A DNA stretch of 64,000 nucleotides from an uncultured Croceitalea sp. (GTDB lineage Bacteria; Bacteroidota; Bacteroidia; Flavobacteriales; Flavobacteriaceae): assembly GCA_947499565.1 (NCBI GenBank), contig CANMOV010000001.1, positions 372,001-436,000 of the forward strand, given 5' to 3'. Below the pieces are notes generated by a model. That model was not told the origin of the DNA, made no database searches, and saw only the letters and a list, made by a program, of their open reading frames with translations. Position numbers and translations under genes: made by a program. Positions 53,332 through 62,891 of this stretch are shown piece by piece (position 1 is the first letter of the stretch; each line of letters begins with the position of its first letter).

Positions 53332-54053
53332 TGAAGTTAGATATTTTAGCATTTGGAGCTCATCCTGATGATGTTGAACTCGGAGCAGGAGCGACCATAG
53401 CAAAAGAAATTGCTAATGGTAAAAAGGTAGGAATTATAGATTTAACAAGAGGTGAATTGGGAACTCGGGGTAGTGCAGAAATTAGGGACGGTGAGGCTAC
53501 TGCAGCTGCTAAGATTTTAGATGTTTCCATTCGTGAAAATCTTGAATTTGCTGATGGGTTCTTTATTAATGACAAGGCACATCAAATAGAAGTGATTAGG
53601 ATGGTGCGTAAGTATCAACCAGAAATAGTCCTATGTAATGCCATTGCTGACCGTCATATTGATCATGGAAAAGGAAGTAATCTAGTAAGTGATGCTTGTT
53701 TTTTAAGTGGATTAAAGAAGATTGATACTAAGTTAGTTGGTCAGGAAACTCACCAAAACCCTTGGCGACCTAAAGTTGTTTATCACTACATTCAATGGAA
53801 GAATGTAGAACCAGATTTTGTAGTCAATGTTACTGGATTTATGGATAAAAAAACCAGTGCAATTCTTGCCTACAGCTCACAATTTTATGACCCAAGGAGT
53901 GATGAACCAGAAACACCTATAAGCTCTAAAACTTTTATAGAGAGTGTAAATTATCGGGCTCGTGATTTAGGAAGATTAGTAGGGGTTGATTATGCAGAAG
54001 GATTTACTGTTGAACGGTACGCAGCTGTAGAAAAGTTAGATGATTTAATTTAA
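53331..54053 (+). CDS. bshB1: Bacillithiol biosynthesis deacetylase BshB1
   Basis: 240 aa, LmbE/PIG-L type. The zinc motif AFGAHPDDVELGAG, LTRGELGTRGSAEIR, ADRHIDHGKGS and an ending around GVDYAEGFTVERYA are characteristic of BshB1. It deacetylates GlcNAc-malate to GlcN-malate in the synthesis of the thiol bacillithiol. The final bases (TTAA) are shared with the stop of the convergent histidine kinase gene. Confidence 0.94.
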   Translation: MKLDILAFGAHPDDVELGAGATIAKEIANGKKVGIIDLTRGELGTRGSAEIRDGEATAAAKILDVSIRENLEFADGFFINDKAHQIEVIRMVRKYQPEIVLCNAIADRHIDHGKGSNLVSDACFLSGLKKIDTKLVGQETHQNPWRPKVVYHYIQWKNVEPDFVVNVTGFMDKKTSAILAYSSQFYDPRSDEPETPISSKTFIESVNYRARDLGRLVGVDYAEGFTVERYAAVEKLDDLI

Positions 54054-56134
54054 CCAGCTTTTTTGTAACTGGATTTTTCTTTTGGTATAGTAAAAGAAAA
54101 TATAGACCCTTTATTAATTATACTGTCCACCCATATTTTACCATTGTTCTTTTCGACCATCTCCCTGCAAAGCGACAGCCCTAATCCTGTACCTTTTTCA
54201 TTATTAGTGCCATAAGTAGTGGTAGTGGAATTAGCAGACAATATTTTTTCTTGCATGTCCTTCGTCATGCCTACTCCGGTATCTTTTATTTGAATTTCCC
54301 AAAAATTACCATTCTCAATTGCAGAAATAGATATTAATCCATTTTCGGATGTAAATTTCAAAGCGTTACTTAGTAAGTTTCTAATGACAATATCTATCTG
54401 ATTTTGATCAGCCCATGCTATCGGAGTATCCTCAACATGATTAAGCATTTTAATAGATTTATTAAGTGCCATTTCTGATAGTAGATTTATATTGCTATCT
54501 ACTAAACTAGCAATTGAAAAATTCTTTGGTTTTGTAGAAGAACCGTTCATTTGTGACTGCCCCCATGAGAGCAAATTATTCAATGTAAAAAACACATTAT
54601 CAACGTCGGACTTTAATTTTGGAATAAAAGAATCTAACTCATTCCTTTTTATATCTCCATTTGAAAATAAATGTAATAAGTCTTGTAGGGCTCCAATTGG
54701 TCCCCTTAAATCATGCCCTATAATTGAAAAGAGTTTATTTTTAGATTTATTTAGCTCACTTAATTGAATTTCTCTTTTTCTGATGAGTCTAGTTTTATGA
54801 TTTAGTTTTTTATTTAATCGTTTTTGTATTTTTTGACTGCGCACAACAATAAATATGATTACTCCAAGAATTAATAGAATACCGAGAGATGAATATATAA
54901 TAATACGTTGCCTAGCAAGCGTTTTTTCGGTTTTTTCTATTAGTAGTTCTTTTTGTTTTTCATAATCTAATTTCGCTTTTAACAGGGATAAGCTCTTCTT
55001 ATTATCATCTCTAGACAAAGAATCTGATAATTTTTTATGTAGTTCATGATATAAAAGGGCATTAGTAAAATCACTATTTCTTTTACAAATTTTATAAAGC
55101 GTATTCGCACATTCTTTTTGACCCTCAAGGGAGTTGATATTTTTAGCAACTTTGAAACCACTTTCCGCATATGCCATTGCTAGGCTATCTTTTTCTAGAC
55201 TTAAATATGTTTGAGAAATTCCGTTTAACATATCAATTTTACCTCGTTCATCATCAATTTTAGTATGAATTAGATTGCTTTGTTCATACCAGTATAATGC
55301 CCATTTATGTTTGTTTTGTTCCAGATAGATACGACCTTTAACCTCATAGGCATAAGCTAACCAATCCAAAATTTGATGTTTTTCAAAAGTTGAAATACTT
55401 TTATTAACATTAAACATTGCATAGTCAAATTTTTTCATTTTTGAATATGTAGAGGCAATATTGCTAAATGTTTCTGCTGCAAAAATTTCATTACCTATAT
55501 CTTCATTAATAGCAATTACTTTTTCATAGAATTCTAAAGCTTGTTTAAAATCTTTTTGGGAAGTGTATAAATTTGCAATATTCTCATTCATTATAGATAA
55601 TAGCGATTTGTTATTTACTTCGGTTGCCAAATCTATACCCTTTAAGTAGCCACTTAAGGCCTTTGAATAGTCACCTAAGTATCCATATTCACCTGCTAAA
55701 CTGTTTAATAAATCTAGCTTTTGATTTTTGTTCATTTCAACTTCAACAATTTTTAAGGCTCTTTCATAATTATCAATGGCGTTTGCACTTTTGCCTTTAT
55801 CAGAATAATAATCTCCGTATAAAGAATGAGCTCCAATTATTCCATATTTAAAATCTGAAGCTTTACTGAGTTTCAATGATTTTTTTGCAATCTGGAGTAA
55901 GCTATCTGAATTTACATAGCGATATGACTTACCAAGTTTTATTAAGGTGTTTATGTGCACAGTGTCCTTCTCAAAGAACCCTTTTTTTAAACTGTTTTTA
56001 TGGATTAATTTGGAAAGACTATCAACTTTACTTTGCTGTGATTGGATTGGGGTAATGGTAATACCGCAGAGGATACCAATTAGCATCATCCTAAGTACTA
56101 AATTCCAATTTATTTTTGGAAAACAAAAGTTCAT
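54050..56134 (-). CDS. TPR sensor histidine kinase
   Basis: 694 aa. A signal-type hydrophobic segment at about 14-30 is followed by TPR repeats (about 60-390) predicted outside the cytoplasm, a membrane helix at about 410-432, a linker and the kinase. The H-box IIGHDLRGPIGAL places the phosphorylated His at residue 474; the N-box (VIRNLLSNALKFTSENG) and G boxes (KDTGVGM, GTGLGLSL) follow. There is no receiver domain. The partner regulator is not adjacent. Stop overlaps the bshB1 stop by 4 nt. Confidence 0.93.
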   Translation of the reverse strand: MNFCFPKINWNLVLRMMLIGILCGITITPIQSQQSKVDSLSKLIHKNSLKKGFFEKDTVHINTLIKLGKSYRYVNSDSLLQIAKKSLKLSKASDFKYGIIGAHSLYGDYYSDKGKSANAIDNYERALKIVEVEMNKNQKLDLLNSLAGEYGYLGDYSKALSGYLKGIDLATEVNNKSLLSIMNENIANLYTSQKDFKQALEFYEKVIAINEDIGNEIFAAETFSNIASTYSKMKKFDYAMFNVNKSISTFEKHQILDWLAYAYEVKGRIYLEQNKHKWALYWYEQSNLIHTKIDDERGKIDMLNGISQTYLSLEKDSLAMAYAESGFKVAKNINSLEGQKECANTLYKICKRNSDFTNALLYHELHKKLSDSLSRDDNKKSLSLLKAKLDYEKQKELLIEKTEKTLARQRIIIYSSLGILLILGVIIFIVVRSQKIQKRLNKKLNHKTRLIRKREIQLSELNKSKNKLFSIIGHDLRGPIGALQDLLHLFSNGDIKRNELDSFIPKLKSDVDNVFFTLNNLLSWGQSQMNGSSTKPKNFSIASLVDSNINLLSEMALNKSIKMLNHVEDTPIAWADQNQIDIVIRNLLSNALKFTSENGLISISAIENGNFWEIQIKDTGVGMTKDMQEKILSANSTTTTYGTNNEKGTGLGLSLCREMVEKNNGKIWVDSIINKGSIFSFTIPKEKSSYKKAG

Positions 56135-56638
56135 ATTACCCTAAGTAGGTTACAATGGTAAATGTACTTTAGTAGTTAAGGGAATACTAACTATTGTTGT
56201 GAACTATGATTTTTTGTGTGTTTTAACAGTAAAAATAGGTATTTCATCGATGTTTTGTAATTTCAATAGCTGAATTACGTTTTTGGGATTTTTATAATGA
56301 AAACAACCATTCAATAGCTTAGAACTTAAATTGCTATATTTTTAGAAGTAGTTTTTTACTATTAAAAAAGACCACTTATATAAATTAAAATTTTAAGGAT
56401 TAGAAAACCAATCTTTAGAGTTATATAGAAATATTAAGTCAAATTATGGTAAAAGAAAATGAGATTAAAGCTATTGTCATAACGTGGTTAGGTAAACAAT
56501 AGAATAAAATTATTACATAGTAATTACTATTTTACTTTGTATAAGTAAGTTACTTGTTAAAAAGTTCATTTTTTTATTTATACCTACTTTTATTTTGAAT
56601 GATAGCACAAAAAAAATTACATTTGCATCCGTTTAAAT
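56135..56638. other. 504-bp non-coding stretch between the kinase gene and tRNA-His
   Basis: I see no supported gene here. It is very AT-rich, with stop codons in all frames. The longest ATG frame is 18 codons (56446-56502), not convincing. A small inverted repeat GTAATT...AATTAC is near 56261-56280. The right end holds the tRNA-His promoter; the left end should hold the histidine kinase promoter, not identified. Confidence 0.6.
56594..56625 (+). promoter_or_regulatory. tRNA-His promoter
   Basis: TTTTG (ending 56597) and TACATTTG (56618-56625) are 20 nt apart, a full match to the Bacteroidota promoter. The tRNA begins 14 nt after the -7 box. Confidence 0.7.
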
Positions 56639-56713
56639 GGTGGTTGTAGCTCAGCTGGTTAGAGCATCGGTTTGTGGTACCGAGGGTCGCCGGTTCGAAC
56701 CCGGTCTTCCACC
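56639..56713 (+). tRNA. tRNA-His (GTG anticodon)
   Basis: 75 nt including an encoded G at position -1. The anticodon loop is TTGTGGT in the stem TCGGT/ACCGA, and D and T arms are regular. The discriminator is C, as in other bacterial tRNA-His. CCA is not encoded. The acceptor stem carries two adjacent U-U mismatches (positions 5-68 and 6-67), which is unusual and is discussed as a finding. Confidence 0.93.
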
Positions 56714-56724
56714 CTTAACAAAGA

Positions 56725-56748
56725 AAAGCCTCCTTTTTAGGAGGCTTT
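56725..56748. terminator. Terminator between tRNA-His and the M28 peptidase gene
   Basis: AAAGCCTCC / GGAGGCTTT form a 9-bp stem with a 6-nt loop; T tracts on both sides make it usable by the tRNA and by the convergent peptidase gene. Confidence 0.8.
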
Positions 56749-56773
56749 ATATTTTTAAGAAGTCTTCTAGATA

Positions 56774-58342
56774 TTATTTTGAAGTAGTAGTAGCCTTATC
56801 AACAATTACCTTATTGGCTCTATTTGCTACTTCCCATGCCGTATGAAAAACCAAACGAGTTCTATTTTCTAATAAGTCATAATTTATTTTATCTGGCGTA
56901 TCTCCTGGCTTATGGTAATCTGCATGTGTGCCATTAAAATAAAAAATGATTGGAATATTATTTTTTGCGAAATTGTAGTGATCACTTCTGTAGTAAAAAC
57001 GGTTAGGATCGTTCTCGTCATTATATTTATAATCTAGTTCTATATTAGCGTATTTGGAATTAACTTCTTCTGATAAGTCATGTAGTTCTGTGCTTAGCTT
57101 ATCCGAACCAATTAAATAAACATAATTTCTATTACCACCTCTTTTAGGGTCAATTCTCCCTATCATATCAATATTTAAATTTGTTACCGTTTGGTTCAAA
57201 GGAAAAATAGGAGCATAATCTGTGTAGTATTTTGAGCCCAAAAGTCCTTTTTCTTCACCTGTAACATGTAGAAAAACAACTGACCGTTTTGGCCCATTGC
57301 CTTCATCTGTAGCTTTTTTAAATGCTTCTGCAATTTCTAAAAGTGCTACACTTCCAGAACCGTCATCATCTGCACCATTATTTATTTGCCCGTCTGCTGT
57401 AACACCTATATGATCTAAATGTGAGGAAATTATAAGATATTCATTCGGCTTTTCTGAGCCTTTGATTACAGCAGCAACGTTTTCAGAATCAATATTTTTA
57501 TTAGCACTCCTAACAGCCATTTCTATATTTACATTCAAGGAAGAAGGTGTATGACCCTCATTAATATCTGCCTTAATATCCTTAGCAGCTTTCTCATTTA
57601 ACAAAACGATGAAATTATCAGATGTTTCTGCTGCAAGTCTCATTCTCCCAGAGTCATTGGCCTTCATATAATCAAAGTACCTTTTAAAGCGAGGAAAATT
57701 TTGAGAATCGTAGTATAATACTCCTGAAGCACCTTTAGAAAAGGCTAGAGTAGTTTTTTTGCCCATAGCTTCTGACATATTGCTCCATGCTGACTTTTCT
57801 TCTGATCCTGAAAGCAAATAACTGCCATCTTCATTCATTGGCTCGCCAGATTTTATAAGTAAGACCTTACCTGTAATGTTTAAACCTTTATAATCTGAAT
57901 AATCATCTTCCTCAATTCCATAACCCACATATATAATTTCTTTAGGGTTACCTTCTGCTGAAGTAAAGGTTAAAACATCTTTTCCTAGCTCATAAGTATT
58001 TCCGTTTATAGAAATATCTCCAACAGGTACTTTACCAATTTCTAAGGGTACCTTTTGAAAGTAGTCACCATCAGCTTGTGCAGCCGGTATATTAAGAGCC
58101 TCATACTGTTCTTTTAAGTATGCAATTGCCTTTTTTTGGCCAGGTTGACCCGTCTCACGACCTTCAAACTCATCCGATGCATAGATATAAAGGTGTTCCT
58201 TTAATTCATCTTCAGTAATTGTTTCTGCATACGTAATTGGATTAGATTCCTTAGCAGGAGTAACGGTATTAGTCGAAACAGTTTTTTGTGAGGAATTGCA
58301 TGAAGCTATTATTAGTGATGCAACAAAAAGTATTTTTTTCAT
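56774..58342 (-). CDS. M28 family aminopeptidase lipoprotein with PA domain
   Basis: 522 aa. Lipobox in ASCNSSQ (residue 15). A protease-associated (PA) domain lies at about 90-260, then the M28 core: SSHLDHIGV, NNGADDDGSGSVALLEIA, HVTGEEKGLLGSKYY, NIDMIGRID and YRSDHYNFAKNNIPIIFYFNG. The zinc ligands and catalytic Glu are present. It should be anchored outside the cytoplasm and release N-terminal amino acids from peptides. Such an enzyme could feed amino acids, including hydroxyproline, to the cell, but linkage to the operon to the right is only physical. Confidence 0.92.
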   Translation of the reverse strand: MKKILFVASLIIASCNSSQKTVSTNTVTPAKESNPITYAETITEDELKEHLYIYASDEFEGRETGQPGQKKAIAYLKEQYEALNIPAAQADGDYFQKVPLEIGKVPVGDISINGNTYELGKDVLTFTSAEGNPKEIIYVGYGIEEDDYSDYKGLNITGKVLLIKSGEPMNEDGSYLLSGSEEKSAWSNMSEAMGKKTTLAFSKGASGVLYYDSQNFPRFKRYFDYMKANDSGRMRLAAETSDNFIVLLNEKAAKDIKADINEGHTPSSLNVNIEMAVRSANKNIDSENVAAVIKGSEKPNEYLIISSHLDHIGVTADGQINNGADDDGSGSVALLEIAEAFKKATDEGNGPKRSVVFLHVTGEEKGLLGSKYYTDYAPIFPLNQTVTNLNIDMIGRIDPKRGGNRNYVYLIGSDKLSTELHDLSEEVNSKYANIELDYKYNDENDPNRFYYRSDHYNFAKNNIPIIFYFNGTHADYHKPGDTPDKINYDLLENRTRLVFHTAWEVANRANKVIVDKATTTSK

Positions 58343-58398
58343 TTTATAAATATTTCAATTAGGTAAAAATAGGTAAAGAAGGTATTTAATTTGAATTT

Positions 58399-59247
58399 TT
58401 AGGACAATATCATACTTTTTTGATATTGTGTTGGACTTAAACCTTTTATAGCTTTAAAGTGTTTATTAAAATTTGAAATCGTACTAAAGCCAGATTCCTG
58501 AGCTATTTCAGTAATGTAAGAATCCTCATTTTCTATCAACAATTGGCATGCATGTGCTACCCTCACCTCTGTAATAAATGTGAAGAATGATTTATTACTA
58601 CGTTGTTTAAAGAATCTGCAAAACGCATTAGGGCTCATATGCACCATATTTGCGACAGTACTTAGTTTTATATCATTCTGAAAATTATTCATTACATAAT
58701 CAAAAATTAATTGAAGTCTTTCCCCCTGATGCGTAGACAAACTTTTTTTATATACTTGATTGCTTAATAGTTTTACAGAAGCCTTGGAAAGATTCTTCAA
58801 AATATTTAAAAACGCAATAAATAATTCAAATCTATTTGTATTATGCAGTTGCAGGAACTGATTCTTCCAATCCTTGTTTTGAGCATTTAACGCTATCCCA
58901 TATTTTATCTTATCAAAAAATGTTTTCGTTTCCTGCATTTCGGGAATGTCAAAAAAATCATCCCCAAAAGCATTATGCGAGAAAAAGATTGATATCATAT
59001 GTGATTTAGAATCCTTTCTTTTACTTTGAAAAAGGTGAGGGATATTACTGCCAATGACAACAATATCTTCAGCTTTATAGGTATGAATAGTATTTCCTAC
59101 AATAAGTTTGCCTTCGCCCTTGACAATGAAGCTTATTTGAATCTCTTGGTGATAATGTAACTTGTCAAAAAAAGTAAAAACTTTATCCTCTTGAAGCACT
59201 ATATTCTCTTGCGGTTTTTTTACAATTTTAAAAGGGTAAGCCTTCAT
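58399..59247 (-). CDS. AraC family transcriptional regulator, probable hydroxyproline operon regulator
   Basis: 282 aa. An N-terminal cupin-type sensing domain (about 20-110, with YHQEIQISFIVKGEGKLIVGN) is followed by two helix-turn-helix motifs in the last 100 residues: LSTVANMVHMSPNAFCRFFKQR and ITEIAQESGFSTISNFNKHFK. AraC-type activators adjoin hydroxyproline catabolic operons in Pseudomonas (LhpR), so the same role is likely. It is divergent from the operon with 126 bp between; a direct repeat CTATAAAT occurs at 59253 and 59264. Confidence 0.88.
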   Translation of the reverse strand: MKAYPFKIVKKPQENIVLQEDKVFTFFDKLHYHQEIQISFIVKGEGKLIVGNTIHTYKAEDIVVIGSNIPHLFQSKRKDSKSHMISIFFSHNAFGDDFFDIPEMQETKTFFDKIKYGIALNAQNKDWKNQFLQLHNTNRFELFIAFLNILKNLSKASVKLLSNQVYKKSLSTHQGERLQLIFDYVMNNFQNDIKLSTVANMVHMSPNAFCRFFKQRSNKSFFTFITEVRVAHACQLLIENEDSYITEIAQESGFSTISNFNKHFKAIKGLSPTQYQKSMILS

Positions 59248-59373
59248 ATCATCTATAAATTAACTATAAATATGATTTTAGAATTAAATATAGGGTAAAA
59301 TAGTAGCAGTATTGGATAATAATGGAAAAAGAATAGATAAGTGCTTCTAGTATTTTTACAAAAAAATATTAGA

Positions 59374-60291
59374 ATGGGAAGCATAGCTTGGAAGGGTGTA
59401 ATGCCTGCAGTAACAACTAAATTTACTAAAGACGACAAGTTAGATTTAGAGATGTTTACGATTAACATTAATGCACAACTAGATGCTGGCGTTAATGGAA
59501 TTGTTTTGGGAGGTACGCTAGGTGAAGCTAGCACACTGACTAATGAAGAGAAGAAAATATTAGTTGAAAAAACGGTTGAATTAGTAAATGATGAAACGCC
59601 AGTTATTATAAATATCGCAGAGCAATCCACAAGAGATGCTATAAAAGCTGCTGAAAATGCCAAAAAGAATGGAGCTGATGGTTTAATGATGTTGCCACCT
59701 ATGCGCTATAAGTCTACGGACTATGAAACTGTTGCATATTTTGAGGCGGTTGCAAAAAGTACCGACCTGCCAATAATGATTTACAATAACCCAATAGATT
59801 ATAAAATTGAAGTAACACTTAGTATGTTTGATCAACTTTTAAAGTTTGATAATATTGAGGCTGTAAAAGAATCTACACGAGATATTTCCAATGTAACACG
59901 AATTAGAAATGAGTTTGGAAACCGTTTAAAGATTTTATGTGGTGTAGATACTTTAGCCTTAGAAAGTATGCTTGTTGGTGCTGATGGTTGGGTTGCTGGT
60001 TTAGTATGTGCTTTTCCAAGAGAAACGGTAGCAATATATAGATTAGCAAAAGCAGGTAGAGTAGAAGAAGCTATTGAGATTTACAGATGGTTTTTACCTT
60101 TATTGGAATTAGATATTAACCCACAACTGGTCCAAAATATAAAACTAGCAGAAGTAGCTACAGGCATTGGCACCGAAAATGTTCGTGAACCTAGATTACC
60201 TTTAAGAGGAGCAGAAAGAGAAAGGGTAATTAAAATAATTGAGGATGGCATAAATACTAGGCCTAATCTACCAGAATACACATTGCTATGA
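59374..60291 (+). CDS. DapA-family lyase, probable 1-pyrroline-4-hydroxy-2-carboxylate deaminase
   Basis: 305 aa from the ATG at 59374 (a GTG 33 bp upstream also opens the frame). TIM-barrel motifs: GVMPAVTTKF, LGGTLGEASTL, the MIYNNPIDYKI segment with the catalytic Tyr, and the Schiff-base lysine in AVKESTRD (K165). By context it should deaminate pyrroline-4-hydroxy-2-carboxylate to 2-oxoglutarate semialdehyde (HypD/LhpC-like). Its stop overlaps the next ATG (ATGA). Confidence 0.85.
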   Translation: MGSIAWKGVMPAVTTKFTKDDKLDLEMFTININAQLDAGVNGIVLGGTLGEASTLTNEEKKILVEKTVELVNDETPVIINIAEQSTRDAIKAAENAKKNGADGLMMLPPMRYKSTDYETVAYFEAVAKSTDLPIMIYNNPIDYKIEVTLSMFDQLLKFDNIEAVKESTRDISNVTRIRNEFGNRLKILCGVDTLALESMLVGADGWVAGLVCAFPRETVAIYRLAKAGRVEEAIEIYRWFLPLLELDINPQLVQNIKLAEVATGIGTENVREPRLPLRGAERERVIKIIEDGINTRPNLPEYTLL

Positions 60292-61874
60292 TAACAGGAA
60301 AAAATTACATTGGGAATTCACTTTCTAATCTTGGAAGTAAAACATTTTCCACTTATAATCCGATATTAAGTATTGAGAACGAATGGACTTTCTTTGAAGC
60401 ATCTGATTCTGAGGTAAATACTGCCATTGCTTTAGCTAAGGAAGCGTATGAAACTTACAGGAATATTTCTAGGGATAAAAAAGCAGATTTTTTAAATCAA
60501 ATTGCCAACGAAATTGAAGCTTTAGGTGATGAACTAATTAAAGTGTATTGCAAAGAAACAGGACTTCCTGAGGGTAGGGCAAAAGGCGAAAGAGGAAGGA
60601 CTATGGGGCAATTAAGATCTTTTGCAATGCTTGTTAAAGAAGGTTCGTGGGTGCAAGCCATAATAGATACGCCACTACCGAACAGAATTCCTATTCCAAA
60701 ACCTGATTTGCGTAAGATGATGAGTCCACTTGGTCCTGTCGCCGTTTTTGGGGCAAGTAATTTTCCTTTGGCGTATTCCACTGCTGGTGGTGATACCGCT
60801 AGTGCATTAGCTTCTGGTTGTCCGGTAATAGTAAAAAGTCATCCAATGCATGCTGGTACTGGAGAATTGGTAGCTTCTGCAATAATTAATGCTGCAGAAA
60901 AAATAGGCATGCCAAATGGTGTATTCTCTAATTTAAATAGCAGTGGAATTGAGGTAGGCGAAAAACTAGTGCAGCATCCAAATATAAAAGCAGTTGGATT
61001 CACCGGCAGTATAAAAGGTGGTAGAGCACTTTTTAACATGGCAGCGCTGCGAGAAGAACCAATCCCTGTTTTTGCAGAAATGGGTAGTGTTAATCCGGTA
61101 ATTTTTCTACCCAAAGCTTTGGAATTAAAAACCAAAGAGTGGGCTAAAATGTATGCGGGATCAATTACATTGGGAGCTGGCCAATTCTGTACCAACCCCG
61201 GATTATTGTTTGGAATAAAAAGCAAGGAGCTTACTACTTTTATAGAAGAATTGGCACAAGAGATTTTAAAAGTTGAATCTTTTTGTATGCTAAACCCTGC
61301 AATTAAAAATAATTATTCGGCAAATAAGTCATTTATCCAAGAACAAAATGGTGTTTCTATTGTAGCTAAAGAAGACGAACGAAAAGATAATTTTGCTAAT
61401 CAAGTTGTAGCAACCGTATCTGGCAATGAGTTTATTACCAATAAATCTTTGCATAGGGAGGTCTTTGGACCTTTTTCAATGGTAGTCCAATGTGAAAACA
61501 TAGCAGAACTAGAAAAAGCAATTGCTAGTTTAGAAGGACAGTTAACAGGGACTATTATCTCTGAAGAAAATGAGATTCAGAATTATTCTGGAGCAGTTGA
61601 TGCATTACAAGAAAAGGTAGGAAGACTAATATTTAATAGTGTTCCTACAGGCGTGGAAGTATGCCCAGCAATGCAACATGGAGGACCGTACCCTGCTTCT
61701 ACGGATAGTAGATTTGGTGCTGTTGGCACCAATGCAATTAACAGATGGGTAAGACCAATTTCCTATCAGAGTTGGCCAAATGATTTATTACCAATTGAAT
61801 TAATGGATGAAAACCCGCTACAAATTCATAGAATAGTAAATGGTATTTCTTCAAAAAATAATATTGAAAGATAA
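60288..61874 (+). CDS. Aldehyde dehydrogenase, probable 2-oxoglutarate semialdehyde dehydrogenase
   Basis: 528 aa, the NADP-type class of aldehyde dehydrogenases related to KGSADH. The catalytic Cys lies in GAGQFCTNPG (C301) and the general base Glu in FAEMGSVNP (E264); GSIKGGRAL marks the cofactor-binding end. By context it oxidises 2-oxoglutarate semialdehyde to 2-oxoglutarate, the last step of hydroxyproline breakdown. Starts on the stop of the deaminase gene; the epimerase follows after 6 bp. Confidence 0.9.
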   Translation: MITGKNYIGNSLSNLGSKTFSTYNPILSIENEWTFFEASDSEVNTAIALAKEAYETYRNISRDKKADFLNQIANEIEALGDELIKVYCKETGLPEGRAKGERGRTMGQLRSFAMLVKEGSWVQAIIDTPLPNRIPIPKPDLRKMMSPLGPVAVFGASNFPLAYSTAGGDTASALASGCPVIVKSHPMHAGTGELVASAIINAAEKIGMPNGVFSNLNSSGIEVGEKLVQHPNIKAVGFTGSIKGGRALFNMAALREEPIPVFAEMGSVNPVIFLPKALELKTKEWAKMYAGSITLGAGQFCTNPGLLFGIKSKELTTFIEELAQEILKVESFCMLNPAIKNNYSANKSFIQEQNGVSIVAKEDERKDNFANQVVATVSGNEFITNKSLHREVFGPFSMVVQCENIAELEKAIASLEGQLTGTIISEENEIQNYSGAVDALQEKVGRLIFNSVPTGVEVCPAMQHGGPYPASTDSRFGAVGTNAINRWVRPISYQSWPNDLLPIELMDENPLQIHRIVNGISSKNNIER

Positions 61875-61880
61875 GTTGCG

Positions 61881-62891
61881 ATGGCAGTTCATAAATTCAA
61901 ATGTATAGATGCCCATACCTGTGGAAACCCAGTGCGCTTGATTATAGAAGGAGGTCCAAAGCTTAATGGGGCTACCATGAGTGAAAAGCGTTTGCATTTT
62001 TTAAAAGAGTTTGATTGGATAAGAAAAGGACTCATGTTTGAACCACGTGGCCACGATATGATGAGCGGAAGTATACTATATCCACCTCATAATCCTGAAA
62101 ACGATTTTGCTATTCTATTTATTGAAACATCTGGTTGCCTGCCCATGTGTGGACATGGGACTATTGGAACAATTACCATTGCTATTGAAAAAGGTTTGGT
62201 AACTCCAAAAGTTCCTGGAAAAATAAGAATGGAAGCACCGGCTGGGTTAGTTGAAATTGAATATCAACAGACAAATAACAAAGTAGATTGGGTTAAGCTA
62301 ACTAACGTAAAAAGTTATTTGGCGGCGGAGGGCTTAACGATTGAATGTCCTGAGCTAGGAGAGATTTCTTTTGATGTTGCCTATGGTGGAAATTATTATG
62401 CTATAGTTGATCCACAAGAAAACTTTTCTGGAATCCATGAATTTACAGCTGCAAAAATAATTCAGTATTCACAAGTAGTTAGGGAACTAATTAATAAAAG
62501 GTATCCCAATAAATTTATTCATCCGGAGAATATTACTATTAGAAATGTCTCTCACATGCTTTGGACTGGTAATACCTTAGATCCAACTTCATCTGGAAGA
62601 AATGCTGTCTTTTATGGCGATAAAGCAATAGATAGAAGCCCATGCGGAACTGGAACTTCAGCAAGATTAGCACAACTATACGCTAAAGAAAAACTTAAAA
62701 TAGGAGAAGATTATATCCATGAGAGCTATATAGGAAGTAAGTTCATAGGAAGAGTTGAGGAAGAAACTACTATTAATGATAAAAAAGCAATAATTCCAAG
62801 TATTCAAGGATGGGCAAAAATATATGGAGAAAATACAATTACCATAGATCAAGAAGATGACCCGTATGCACATGGATTTCAAGTTATTTAA
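61881..62891 (+). CDS. 4-hydroxyproline epimerase (proline racemase family)
   Basis: 336 aa, proline racemase fold. Both catalytic cysteines are present: MCGHGTIGT (C90) and SPCGTGTSAR (C255), so it should be an active epimerase or racemase rather than the dehydratase type, where the first Cys is Thr. It converts trans-4-hydroxy-L-proline to cis-4-hydroxy-D-proline. The HTCGNP motif near the N-terminus is also typical. It follows the dehydrogenase by 6 bp and is one base before the oxidoreductase gene. Confidence 0.94.
   Translation: MAVHKFKCIDAHTCGNPVRLIIEGGPKLNGATMSEKRLHFLKEFDWIRKGLMFEPRGHDMMSGSILYPPHNPENDFAILFIETSGCLPMCGHGTIGTITIAIEKGLVTPKVPGKIRMEAPAGLVEIEYQQTNNKVDWVKLTNVKSYLAAEGLTIECPELGEISFDVAYGGNYYAIVDPQENFSGIHEFTAAKIIQYSQVVRELINKRYPNKFIHPENITIRNVSHMLWTGNTLDPTSSGRNAVFYGDKAIDRSPCGTGTSARLAQLYAKEKLKIGEDYIHESYIGSKFIGRVEEETTINDKKAIIPSIQGWAKIYGENTITIDQEDDPYAHGFQVI

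Noticed and set aside
56446-56502. 18-codon frame in the gap before tRNA-His
   Set aside because: Too short, no context and no recognisable features.
56637-56846. 69-aa plus-strand frame over tRNA-His
   Set aside because: It reads through the tRNA and the terminator and has no family similarity.
59341-59373. Upstream GTG start for the DapA-like gene
   Set aside because: The added 11 residues have no family match and the ATG at 59374 agrees with homologues.
61881-62891. Trans-3-hydroxyproline dehydratase instead of epimerase
   Set aside because: The dehydratase carries Thr at the second or first catalytic position; here both Cys90 and Cys255 are present.
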